Positions 22,599-34,058 of a stretch of 64,000 bases of DNA are shown here, piece by piece. Each line of letters opens with the position of its first letter. The stretch's first letter is position 1. Origin of the DNA: Alnus glutinosa (lineage: Eukaryota; Streptophyta; Magnoliopsida; Fagales; Betulaceae); NCBI RefSeq assembly GCF_958979055.1, contig NC_084886.1:5165001-5229000 (forward strand). The letters run 5' to 3'. The position numbers were made by a program, and so were the translations under genes. The notes under the pieces are model-generated. The model was not told where the DNA came from. It worked only from the letters and a program-made list of their open reading frames with translations, and searched no databases.

Positions 22599-25500
22599 AT
22601 GGGATTGGGTGCTGAGAATGGAAAGGTGGGGACTTGGGAAGCGGGCAAATCAAAAGGTGGGAAGAAGAAGAAGAAGGAGGTTGGAGATGTGGAAGAGCAG
22701 GAGATTGGGTGTTGGGTTAGGCTGAGGTTCCTTGGAAGCTGCATTTCTTCAAGATCCAAAGTTGATACCTCAGTCAGTGGCACCACTACTCATTATGGTA
22801 ACTTCTATTTTCTTTGGAAAACTTCTTTACTAGGTCATATTATGTTCTTCTAGTTTGCTTGTACTAAATAACTTTCTGGTTTTACACTTCCTTATGTTTG
22901 ATTTCACCTGGATGTGTTTTTTTTAGGAATTTTTTGTTTCAGCGTGTCTCGTGGATTAAGTCCATCGTTAACTAACTAGTGCATGTTTTGGTGGTGTAAT
23001 TACTATCTTGATTGAGACTAAATTGCCTAATTTGCCCCAGAATATTGGTTTAGTGATTAGTGTATTATGACTAGAAAACATTATGCGACGTGAGGACTGG
23101 GATTGAGGTGCTAATAAAATGGCTGCATCAAAACTAGGGTCAAGGTCAATCTATATAACTTCACTTGTTATGGATTAATATGTAATATGAAAACTTCTTC
23201 TTTTCCATCACCCCCCTTCTTTGTTTTGGGCAGAAGTGAGGAGGTTACTATGAAAGCTTGAATTTTGAAGAAATATGTTAGAAGCATACCTGGTATAGTC
23301 TGGTTTTTCTCTAGTCTTGGGGCAAATGTCTACTTCTGCTTTGACTTTGGTCAGCGACGTGATTAAGGAAAAGTGGAGAGATCAATCTCTGAGCAGAAAT
23401 TAATAAGAGCTGCACTTCATCTCCCAAAAGCAGAAAGCAAACCCATAACTAAGAGCTCCTCAGTCCTGAGAGAAACACTAATCTGCCAGAGCTTGTCACA
23501 AGAATGTGAGAGCTCGCTCTCTAGGCCTACACGTAATTCTATGGGGTAGGAAGCAATGCATATATGAAGAAATAAGTGCGTTCAAGGGACTTTACATGAA
23601 GCAATTATTACCCAATTAAGTTGGATAGATGTTTAGCTTCATTTTTTCGACTCTTTTAGATATTTGTACTTTTTCCTTTCTTCTATTTGTCTTTCGGTTT
23701 GCTAACCAGAGCTCATTCTTTCGAGGCCTTACTCCTCCTGTCATGTTGAATCCATTCCAACGTGTTATGTTGTGGTTCATATTTTGTTTTTATTTGTTAT
23801 GATTATATGTTGGACCTTGTAATCTTGTCCCTCTCACATGGTGTCCATCTTGTTTCATTGAATTTTCATGTGCGTGCTTGTATCAAGAATTACTGCTGAT
23901 ATCAAATTCTTATATTTGCTTAAATCTGATTTGCACAATGGCAAAATGTGTTGTTCTAAGTGATGTCAACCTACCCAGTCTGTTCTTTTTTGTTAGTTTG
24001 TATTCTTATATCTTGGTTCTTTTTCAGCTGAAAGTAAATCAACAAATGATACAAGCAGAGACCAACCAGTAGCTCCAATAGTCTCATCCTCAACCACTAG
24101 TAATGCGGAAAGTAATTCATCCACTTCCAAACTGGAAGAGGAGCTTAAAGTTGCTTCTCGACTGCGGAAATTTTCATTTAATGACCTTAAGTTGGCGACA
24201 AGAAATTTTAGACCTGAGAGTCTTCTTGGTGAAGGTGGTTTTGGTTGTGTGTTCAAGGGGTGGATTGAAGAAAATGGAACTGCTCCTGTGAAACCTGGCA
24301 CGGGGCTTACTGTTGCTGTTAAAACCCTCAACCATGATGGGCTTCAGGGTCATAAAGAATGGCTGGTTTGTAACTTTCCTAATTTCTTTTCCTTTATGAA
24401 ATTTCAGCCACAATTTTTTCTTTCCTTTCTCTTTTTCCTCCTGATTTTTGGATGATTTTATTCTTATTGTATTTAATAAATTTCCTTCTTTTTTTTTTTC
24501 TTCCTAATCTTGACTCATCTCATGTTACAGGCGGAAGTAAATTTTCTCGGGGATCTTGTTCATCCTAACCTGGTCAAACTAATTGGTTACTGCAATGAAG
24601 ATTATCAGAGACTGCTAGTATATGAGTTCATGCCTCGAGGGAGCTTGGAGAATCATCTGTTTAGAAGTATGTAACTTTTCCTTGTTCCTTCACTCTTTCA
24701 TTTTGGATCATAAATGTTAGATTCTTGAGGACTTCTTTAATCAAAAGATCTTTAGAACCCATATACTTACAGGTGGGTTTCAAAGCCTCTTCTCACGATT
24801 CTTTTGTTGCCTAAAGTTACATGTTTCCTTCCATAAAAAGGGAGATTGCTTTGTCTGTAATACCAAAGAATTTAGCATTTTATTTTTTAAATTTTGATAT
24901 CAAATCCAATTTTGCTATCCAACAGGGGAGAATTATATTTTCTCTCTCAAATATGTGGTTTATGGTGGAAAACCGTGCATTTGTCAGGTTCATTTATGGT
25001 AATATCACTTATGAGGTAGAGTTATTGCTACAAATGTTGTGGTAGCTTCTAGTGGATATGTAGCACTAACTTCTAGTGTAGGCAGGTCTTAAATTGCTGT
25101 TGAACTTGGTACTCTTTGAGCTTTTCTGGATATCCTTCTTTGGAAATTTTATACTGAGATTCTGAATTAGGAAACTTTGGACTGGGTTTTGTGATTAGAT
25201 TAGGGCGGTTCTTCTCTAACACTATGCAGATTTTAATGTTGAAATAAAAGTTTTCATTTTGGGGTAGTAACTTTTATGGTAAAACATAGCTCTGACATTG
25301 AGGAACAGTCTTACAACTTAATTGACCGGGGGGAAAGAAGCTTTGAGTTGAGAATAAACAGTTTTAATAATCTTGAAAAGAAGATTACTTGGCCGAGTTG
25401 AAAAGGAAAAAAAGGGGGAAAATCGTAGTTGCAGGGTTTATGGTACATCTCAGCATAATATATATGTCAATGGGTTTTCCGTAAGCTATTTCTTATTGTG

Positions 25501-27381
25501 CTGTAGCCTATCCACATCATGTTTCCTATTTAAGAGTAGCATTTTAGAATTTTAGAATCTCATATCTACTCTACGGAGCCTCGTGATGCATTAACTGTAA
25601 AGTGGCTGAGTGTAGGCTTATTGACAGTTGCTGCTTTGTGATAATATTCTGCCTTTAGATTGCATCTTGTTTGATGTTCTCTTGTATCACTTGTTTTATA
25701 TGCAGGGTCCCTGCCCCTTCCATGGTCCATTAGAATGAAAATTGCACTAGGTGCTGCAAAGGGTCTTGCTTTTCTTCATGAGGAAGCAGAAAGGCCAGTT
25801 ATATATCGTGATTTTAAAACCTCCAACATCCTATTAGATGCAGTATGTAACTAAAACTAAGGCATCATAACAATATTTTACCCTTGATATCATTTATCAT
25901 CTTAATAACATGCTATTTCAGGACTACAATGCAAAGCTTTCTGATTTCGGACTTGCCAAAGATGGTCCTGAGGGTGACAAAACCCATGTTTCTACCCGAG
26001 TGATGGGAACCTATGGTTACGCAGCCCCAGAATATGTCATGACAGGTAAGTGTGGTTCAATTTGTTCACCAACCCCCCCCCCCCCCCCCCCAAAAAAAAA
26101 AAAAAACCCCATTTTTCATTACGATTTGGCCTCTGTATGACTATGTATTTTATTACTAATCAAGAAATTGTTCTAATGCTCTTTTGATGTGAAGCTGACT
26201 ATGAATTGCCTCAAAAATTTTTTTTTTCTCAAAAATAAATGGTAATAGACAAAATGTTGAAAGACCAATTTTGATTGCGTTTTAGCCCTTGCACAGATAG
26301 TAATCTAACTTGGCCTTCAATATGTTAGGGAGGCATCTTTCAGCACTATGCATTTGATGCTTCTGCTTGGTGCATATGGATTTTCCTAATAGCTAGGGAG
26401 CCTAAAGCACTGGCATTCTTTGTCTTGCTCGTAGCTCTTGCAATCTTGTCTCGCATAATTTACTTGTTTCAAATAATTTATTTGTAGTAACTTGTTACAT
26501 CAGGTCCTATTGCATTGGTTTTAGCTATTATAGGTTGGCTAGGAAGTGTTATACCCTTTAGGGCCTACTTATCAAAAAAAAAAATTTAATTAACTTATCA
26601 AAAAAAAAATTTAATTAACTTATCAAAAAAAGATATACCCTTTAGGGCCTTGTTAAGTCAAATATATTGTTCAGGACCACAATGGTTAAACAATCGCATC
26701 TGCAGTATTTTGCTTTTAGGAAATGGAAGTGTTTTGCTATCTTCATATGTGGTGTCTTGAGCATGCAGAAGTCAGTTTCATTATTTTGTGCATTGTACTT
26801 TTTCATTTGCTGCATCCCAAAATTCTGAGATGCGGCCAAGGCTTACCCATGTTTTTGTTGTAGGACATCTTACTTCAAGGAGTGATGTCTACAGTTTTGG
26901 TGTGGTTCTCCTTGAAATGTTGACTGGCAGAAGATCTATGGACAAAAACCGACCTAATGGTGAACATAACCTGGTTGAATGGGCTCGGCCAAATCTAGGA
27001 GAGAGAAGAAGATTCTACCGGTTGATAGACCCTCGGCTTGAAGGTCACTTTTCAATTAAAGGAGCCCAGAAAGCTGCACAACTTGCTGCCCACTGCCTTA
27101 GTCGGGATCCGAAAGTGAGACCCCTAATGAGTGAAGTTGTTGAAGCCTTAAAACCTCTGCCGAACCTTAAGGATATGGCAAGCTCATCATATTATTTCCA
27201 GACCATGCAAGCTGACCGCATCGGGTCTAGCCCAAATGCTAGAAATGGCATCCGAACGCAGGGAGGATCATTTTCAAGGAACGGGCAGCAGCACAGGAGC
27301 CTGTCCATAAATGGTTCCTATGCTTCTCCATATCATCATCAGTTCCCTCAACAATCACCGAAACCCAATGGTAAACCATAG
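22599..27381 (+). CDS. PBL34: Receptor-like cytoplasmic kinase, RLCK VII, PBL34-type
   Basis: Ser/Thr kinase that relays signals from plasma-membrane receptors; the Arabidopsis PBL34/35/36 group is linked to immune signalling. Exons: 22599-22797, 24028-24365, 24531-24666, 25706-25842, 25922-26045, 26864-27381 (1452 nt, 483 aa; Arabidopsis PBL34 is about 490 aa). MGLG at the start gives Gly2 for N-myristoylation. Then come a Lys-rich stretch, a Cys/Arg segment (GSCISSRSK) and a Ser-rich linker. The kinase domain runs about 127-405: GEGGFG loop at 134-139, VAVK lysine at 165, catalytic YRDFKTSN (Asp260) with Tyr for the usual His as is normal in RLCK VII, DFG at 278-280, activation segment [18 protein letters not shown], and APE near 305. 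The Ser/Gln/Pro-rich tail ends [11 protein letters not shown]. All key residues are intact. PBL35/36 are close alternatives. Confidence 0.95.
26073..26106. repeat. C-run joined to an A-run
   Basis: About 19 C followed by 15 A, 27 bases after the exon-5 donor of the PBL34 gene. Read on the minus strand it is T(n)G(n), like the tract at 2655-2689. Confidence 0.85.
26551..26649. repeat. Tandem A-rich repeat with flanking direct repeats
   Basis: ATACCCTTTAGGGCC occurs at about 26551 and 26635. Between them a unit ACTTATCAAAAAAA + TTTAATTA is repeated about three times. The ACTTATCAAAA motif matches LINE 3' tails in this window, so it is probably a retroposon tail that slipped. It lies in PBL34 intron 5. 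Confidence 0.5.
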
Positions 27382-29598
27382 CATTGGCTTTGGTAATTTA
27401 TCAGTTTCTTTTCCCAATCCCCTTGGCATCATTCATTTCTTTTTTCCCCTTTTTCCCTTTATTCTTCCTCGGTATAGATGTATCTTCTGTTAAAGCATTT
27501 GTTCTTAGAGAACTGAGAAAGCAACAGAGAAACATGTCTGCTTTATGTTGTGTTTAGAGTGGTGACCTCCCACCAGAGGAGAATGTAAGGGCAGGTGGGC
27601 TTATTGAGGAAAATCTGTATGTCAACCGATGTATTTCTCCAGTTTGTTTGGAAATATGAAAGTGTATTGCCTCCTGTCCCTTTTTTCTTTTCCTCTTATT
27701 CTCGATTCATTCAGCTGTTACCGACTTTTCATGCTCATGATTAATGTGGGAGGGAAGAATTGTATCTGAGAAGTTGTTTCTTTTCCCCCTCGCTTTTAAA
27801 CCAAACATTATAAAGCATAGATAAGCTTCCAATTGCACCCTTTATTTTTCATTTTTTTTTTTTAATGAAATTCCAGTTGCACCCTGCCCTGTACGAAGAT
27901 GTATTGTTTGCCTGCTGAGATTTTGCTTGCAGAAAGAGATGTCCCAGAGAGTAATATGGCTGGAATACATCAACCGTTGGAGTCATATAAAGCCCACAAA
28001 CTCCATGTTCCTTGCTCTGTATTTACTTTCTACACTGAATAGTTGAGATTAGGCTCCCTTTCACCCTCTCTCTGGATAAGACTCAAATCGGAAGAACCCG
28101 AACCCGTCTTCGAGGGCGTATAAAGATAGCAATCCAAGCTCCCATTCGCCATATAAGGAAGAAAAGAGCTTTAAAATCAGTTTGACTTCATGCTGTTATA
28201 ATCCTCTCTAAGACTTGGTATTCTCTGTTAAAAGAAGACTCTTTGTTGAGTTTCCAGACTAACTATAACTCCTCGACTGCATTGGCTGATCTGCCTGGAA
28301 GAACTCCCTATAGACACGCCCATTATCCATAGCTACCTACCTGACCCAATCAGCCTCTGCTCATCCAATCCCTCAAGTTGCATCCGATGGTTTCTTGTAG
28401 GTGATTCTTGGAAAATTGTGCATTAGTTCTAGGGAAGTTAGTTTTCTGACTGGTTCTGTCTTCCGATAAGGAACGTAAATTTGGGTGAAAATATAGTTGC
28501 ATCTCAAAAACTAGTTATTTTAGCACAAAAAATGGTGAGCATTTCCAACAAAACTTTTAAATTGGTTATAATAACTATTATTAGATAATTTGCTACAGCA
28601 AAAAAATATGAAAGTTTATTGTAGCAACTTGGACTAATATAATAATATTTAAAGAAAGTGAGAGGGAAAGAAGAGGAAAAGGATCCTATCCAGTTCAAAT
28701 GACCGGAGGAGATCCTGTTAGTGTTTTTTTAGGGGCATAACCGGATCCCCTCCAGTACATTTGAACCGGAGGGAATCCAAATACAATAGGAGGGAGGTGA
28801 AAGATGGAAAAATAAAAAATAAAAAAGGATTGAAAAATAATATTTAAAGAAAGTAAACGGTGAAATAAATAGTCTTGTTAGAATTTGTATTAAAAAATGC
28901 GTAACTAAAATAGAAGAACGAGTTTTTTTAAACGATTAAAATAACTCTTATTGTTGGAGGTGCTCTTAAATTGTTACGATAAAAAAAGAAAAAAGAAAAA
29001 AGAAAAACAAACTTTTTGACTCTTTAATTAAGCATGCACGTGACTTTAAGAAACGTGTGTTTTTTTTTTTTTTTTTTTTTTTTTTATTAAGAAAAGATCA
29101 ATTTTCATTAATCAAGAGAGGGTACAAATTCAGCCACCATACACACCTCGCACACATACTCACATTAGGCATCCAAATTTGGCCTAGGACTGAACGGCAA
29201 GTACGTGCTGCCGTATTAAAACGTTCAAGGACTTATCAAGAGAACCTCAAAAAGAGGGAGACAGAGAGACAGAGAAACAAGGCACTCAGAGACGAGGAAG
29301 AACAATCGAAGTGGTTAGTTTTGTTCTCTTTCTATCTTCTTTTTGTTTATTTTTGTTACGGAAACCCTTTTTTCATCTGAAATGATAACAAGCCAGAGTT
29401 TTAATTGGGCGTACCTTAAAGTTGAGCACTTTTGTCTCTGGAATTTCTGGGTTCGTAATTTCGGTATGATATATTTATAAATCGAATTCTATTTAGGAAT
29501 TTAATTTATTTCTTTATAATATTTAATTTTCTCCCAATGAGAAGCAAGTTGACTATATGAAACATTTATATATTTAATTTAATTTTTAGTAGGTAGAA
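27382..29598. other. Spacer between PBL34 and AE7
   Basis: The first few hundred bases are probable PBL34 3' UTR. After that no coding signal is seen. It contains two related palindromes (28681-28715, 28743-28778) and a T-run (about 29060-29085). The AE7 leader probably lies at about 29150-29310. A possible leader intron from GTGGTTAGTT (about 29310) to TTTTTAG (about 29589) would join it to the start exon. Confidence 0.4.
28681..28778. repeat. Pair of related palindromes
   Basis: Two 35-36-nt units, each nearly self-complementary and starting with GGATCC (GGATCCTATCCAGTTCAAAT... and GGATCCCCTCCAGTACATTT...), separated by 27 bases. Likely remains of a small foldback element. Confidence 0.5.
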
Positions 29599-32027
29599 AT
29601 GGTTTCTGAATTGATAAATGCGAACCCAATCGTGTACGAGAAGAAAGAGCGTCGAGCTCGAAGCGCGCCGAGTGATTACGCGGATGAGTACGCCGTGGAA
29701 CCCATTGACCAACAAGAAGTTTTTGATATCCTTTCCCTTGAATTATGTTCCTTTTTTTTTTTTTTCTTTTTTTTTTTAGGTTTCAATTGGGCATTCTGTT
29801 ACTATCTCTTTGTATAGGTTTATGTACTTTTAGTACTTAATAGAGTAAACTTCGGATATTAAGGTTGTGTTTTTGCAGGATGGATTTGGGTTTTGGGAAT
29901 TGGGATTGGATTGGAGACATTGTTTTCTGTTGCTTTCGGGTTGTTTTGAGCTCATCAACTTTTGACATAAAAATGCGATGAAATGGATAGGGAATTCATT
30001 TGGCTCTGTATTAGCTTCAGGGTGCATTTACGAAACTTCAAAATTTCTGTGAATCAATGAAATAGTTCTTTTTTTAGGACATATATGTGTTAAATATGGG
30101 ATTTGGTTCTCACTTCTCTCACATGCCCACACACAGACATGCAGGTGCAAACAAATAATTAATTTGATTTTAGTTACATGGCATCCATCGTTTTGGTCTT
30201 AACGAATTAATGCAGTAGTGCTTCATCGTCACCTAAGCATTGTAATATTGTATGCTTGACCTATTACGTATGAAGTGTAAATAGTTTGGTTTTATGTTGA
30301 ACTTATTAAAAAGTATGTTTGTGTTCCTTTTTCTTTGGAACATCATACTTCTAAGATGTGTTTGACGTTGATTATACATTTCCTCTTGGTATATGGAAAA
30401 GAACTTAAAAGTTCTATTCTGCACCTGATTATGTAGGCAGTTACACTCTGAAATTTTTATTTGTCTATTTTTTTTTCTTAACATTCTTAAATCATATAAG
30501 AGATATAAAAGACCCCGAGCACCCATACTCTTTGGAGGAGCTAAAAGTTATAACAGAAGATGCAATCGAAGTAGATGACAGGCAAAGTTATGTTAGGTAA
30601 ACACAGTTCTTCTGTCTCATTCTTATCCATGTATTGCATTTTCATCTTATTGTGTTCTCTTATTCTAACATTTGGGAAAATGAAACTTTAATTCATGACG
30701 CATAATGATGCTTCGCTTCAGGGTTACATTTACTCCCACAGTTGAACATTGTAGTATGGCAACTGTTATTGGGCTTTGCTTGCGAGTGAAACTTTTGAGG
30801 AGCTTGCCCTCTCGTTACAAGGTATCAACTTTATTTCCCTATTATGAGCTTTGTTGATGACATTGTTCATTCATCGCATAGGTGAAATATATTATCGAAT
30901 ATTAGGACTTCACAACTACTTTTTTCATAGGTTTCTACAATGCTCTAAACAGGCTGATTAATGCATTATATTGACAGAATGCGCCTATGGTTGCTTCCTT
31001 CTTCTTCTTTTTTTTGAGAAAAAAGAAAAAAGAAAAAATCTTTGCCTGAATGCATTAATGGCTTCCTAGGTAGAAAGGAGTATATGGCTAAGGGGTGCAT
31101 GCATAGAATGTCAGAATCACCTCAAGAATCAGTTTAGGATGAAAATTAGTGTTTGCTTTAACTAATTTTGGCATATATCGCTGTGTTCATCTACGTGCTT
31201 CGGGAAATATATATTATTGGGTAAGTTCATATATTTAGCTCTTTGCTTGGCGGAGAAATAGAGTTCTTTTCAATTGTCATGCAAAGAACACTAAGCAGTG
31301 AGCATAGAATCAACAACATAATGTTTTTCATACGTAGGGTAAAAAGAGAAAAGTGCAAGCAAAGCTAGATAATTGATACCCTCATTCATTACTGTTCCCT
31401 GTATCTATCAGATGGACTAAGTAAACAACTGCCGCTGCAAGCACCTGACCGAGATTGATAGGCAACTTTGCATTTTCAGTGACAAGGGGCGAGTTTTAGC
31501 TTGTTCTAAGAGGCAATTTTGTGGAAATTCTATTTCCTGCCTACCCCACCTAGGCTAGGAGGCATATGCTTACCATTATAACTAAGATTGAAGTTAGATC
31601 ATCGAACAATAAGGCACTGTAAATGCTTAATGGATCCCAGTATAAATTGCAAACCACTCAGCTTCTGCGTAGTTAAAATGCAATGAATCACATATAAACA
31701 ACAAGTCCATGATAGCAGGGAGGGTTCACTTTTTTAGGTTGTAAGATGCTTATGCTGTCCAGTTACTATCTGGTGATATGTATATAAAAAAAATGGCCAC
31801 TTTATGGTTTCATATTGGAACATGATTTATGTAGACCATTTTTCTGTTTTATTTTTAATTTTTGGTATAAAGCCTGCTTGCTTACAGAATCAAACTCTGG
31901 AATTCGAACTGGGCTTGGCAGCTCCTATGGTGTGTACAAGTTTTACCTCCTTTCTTACTGCTCTTTCTTAATTTTGGCCAGGTTGATATAAGGGTAGCCC
32001 CTGGGTCTCATGCATCTGAAGCTGCAG

Positions 32028-32070
<43 letters not shown>

Positions 32071-32522
32071 ATGCTTGTCTGCATTTGGTACTTTGAATAT
32101 GGATTTAGATGTTATTCATGATTCATGTAATGCCAAGCTAATATGCCATTAAGCTTATCTTGACCACGGTCATGTCCACTGACTTGAAGAGCTTCTTGAA
32201 TCTTGCCTATAGAGAAATATATTAAGTGGTTGAAAGAAAACGTACGATTCTTCTAGCAGCATCATTGAAACCTGCAACCACAACGATGATGAGGAAATGA
32301 TACATTTTTCAAATGTTGCTAAAACCTTTTAACATTTTCTTGTATTCTTAGTCGACGAACGATCTCATAAAAATTATGACCTGATTTTCATGTCCTTCCG
32401 TATTTCTGTTGTATAATGCAGTTAACAAACAACTGAATGACAAAGAACGGGTGGCAGCAGCACTGGAGAACCCAAATCTCTTGGATATGGTTGATGAATG
32501 CTTGGCTCCATCTTTTGGATGA
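29599..32522 (+). CDS. AE7: MIP18-family cytosolic Fe-S assembly factor AE7
   Basis: Component of the cytosolic iron-sulfur assembly targeting complex (with CIA1, MET18 and NAR1 in Arabidopsis), which delivers Fe-S clusters to cytosolic and nuclear proteins such as DNA polymerases and helicases. Exons: 29599-29725, 30491-30596, 30722-30821, 31982-32027, 32422-32522 (480 nt, 159 aa; Arabidopsis AE7 is about 157 aa). Conserved blocks: [40 protein letters not shown] with the conserved Cys (about residue 92), [20 protein letters not shown], and [19 protein letters not shown]. No targeting peptide, as expected for a cytosolic protein. The start is the first ATG and matches the family N terminus MVS-LIN-NP. 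Intron 1 is a U12-type intron. VPS25 lies tail to tail, 735 bp downstream. Confidence 0.93.
29726..30490 (+). other. U12-type (minor spliceosome) intron of AE7
   Basis: The donor at 29726-29734 is ATATCCTTT, a perfect U12 5' splice-site match. TTTCTTAAC at 30474-30482 matches the U12 branch consensus TTCCTTAAC at 8 of 9 positions. The conserved protein (F-D-H-I-R-D-I-K-D) requires the exon to restart at 30491, so the intron would end in AA, 8-10 bases after the branch A. An AG at 30501-30502 is also in frame but would drop H-I-R-D. Confidence 0.75.
32033..32066. repeat. (CT)n microsatellite
   Basis: CT run starting six bases into AE7 intron 4. Confidence 0.9.
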
Positions 32523-33256
32523 ACTATGCTGTACTTGTACGTCCATGCAAAGCAGTTAGATGAATAGTCTGTTGGAGCCTTTCCTGGAATCAGCTCCTGT
32601 CCATGACTATTATACGATTTTCTTTCCCCCTCTCATACGTGCATTTTTGGTTATTTCTGTTATGTAATCTGAGATAGAATAATTTCAATGTCCAATGATT
32701 TTTTACTAAGTCTTGTAATGTAGGTGATTATATTGATTAATACATTTTTTTGGTATCTTAGATAGAAATGTGAAAACATTATTTTTTTAAATGATTATTA
32801 TGAAAATAAAGGATTGAAGCTGTAATAATTCAAACTGACACTTCGATGAAAAATGCTGGGCATTAGTTGTAGTTCGATAGAAAAGTGGTCTCTCACAGAC
32901 GTAAACAAGAAAGAGAATTTTAGGTCGATCCATTTTTGCTCATATGCCAAAAAGTAAATGGATTCAGATGTTTAGGAGTTGACGTCAGTGACACAGGTTA
33001 GAAATCATCCTTTCAAGAACCCTGTGTTATGCTTCATGCTCTACAAAACGAGGACATACAATCATATATTCTTTAACTAGCTTAAATTCAACACAACAAA
33101 ACGTCACGAGCTGGTCTTCACCAATTCACAGGAGCCCAAAAAAGAACTGAAGAGCTTCAACCTGACCAACTGTAACACTTGCAAACTCTACCTACCAGAC
33201 CAGTAGTAACAAGCAACCATTGCTGGATAACATACGAAAGGAACCAAGTGAAAGGG

Positions 33257-33497
33257 TTACATGGAGAATTTTATGCCCTCATCATCAGCCGAAGTTCCCT
33301 TGAATGTAGCAAGCTTCCCCTTTTGTTCTAGTAGTCTCAAAGCTCGCATCAGTATTGTACGGTCAATCCCATGAAGCTCTGAAGTATTAACAGATGAAGA
33401 GAGAGATTTTAGTCATAAAGTGTGAACTTTCATGCACAATTTATACAAAATCATAAGCCCAAAAATGTATTGTGAAAGTATGCATGCTAAAGTGTGT

Positions 33498-33529
<32 letters not shown>

Positions 33530-34025
33530 GCCCTCATAAACATAATGATTCCTAGATATGGACACAATACTAGACATGGTTATATACAAAACTGTGACCC
33601 ACACTAAACCAGACGCAATCAGACCAATGCACTCAACGTTGTCCACAAGAACAGTAAGGGCACTCAGCAGAAATGTCAGTTAACATTAAGCATCCAAAAT
33701 GACCGATTATACTACACAAATATATGGAAATTCTATCAATTTTTTTGAATATAAAAGAGCATTTGTGTAAGCTGATTGAGAAAGAAAGAAACACTAGAAG
33801 TAGCCGTTGCAAAATGGTGTGAATTTAGTTAAGAATAATCAATCACATCTATAGTACTGATCACTTTGCATCAAAGTTAAAAACAGAGCAGTTACAAATT
33901 CATAAGAAAATACATGGATATCAGAAGGAAGAAAAATTAAGTAATTTAATACTGAAACAGATCAAATTAAGACAAGCAGTGACACACAGGGAGTCTTGTC
34001 TTAAAGTCCAAAGGCACGTCAGCAT

Positions 34026-34058
<33 letters not shown>

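Noticed and set aside
30491-30502. AE7 exon 2 starting at 30503 as the main form
   Set aside because: It would remove the conserved H-I-R-D of the MIP18 family. It is kept only as an alternative acceptor.
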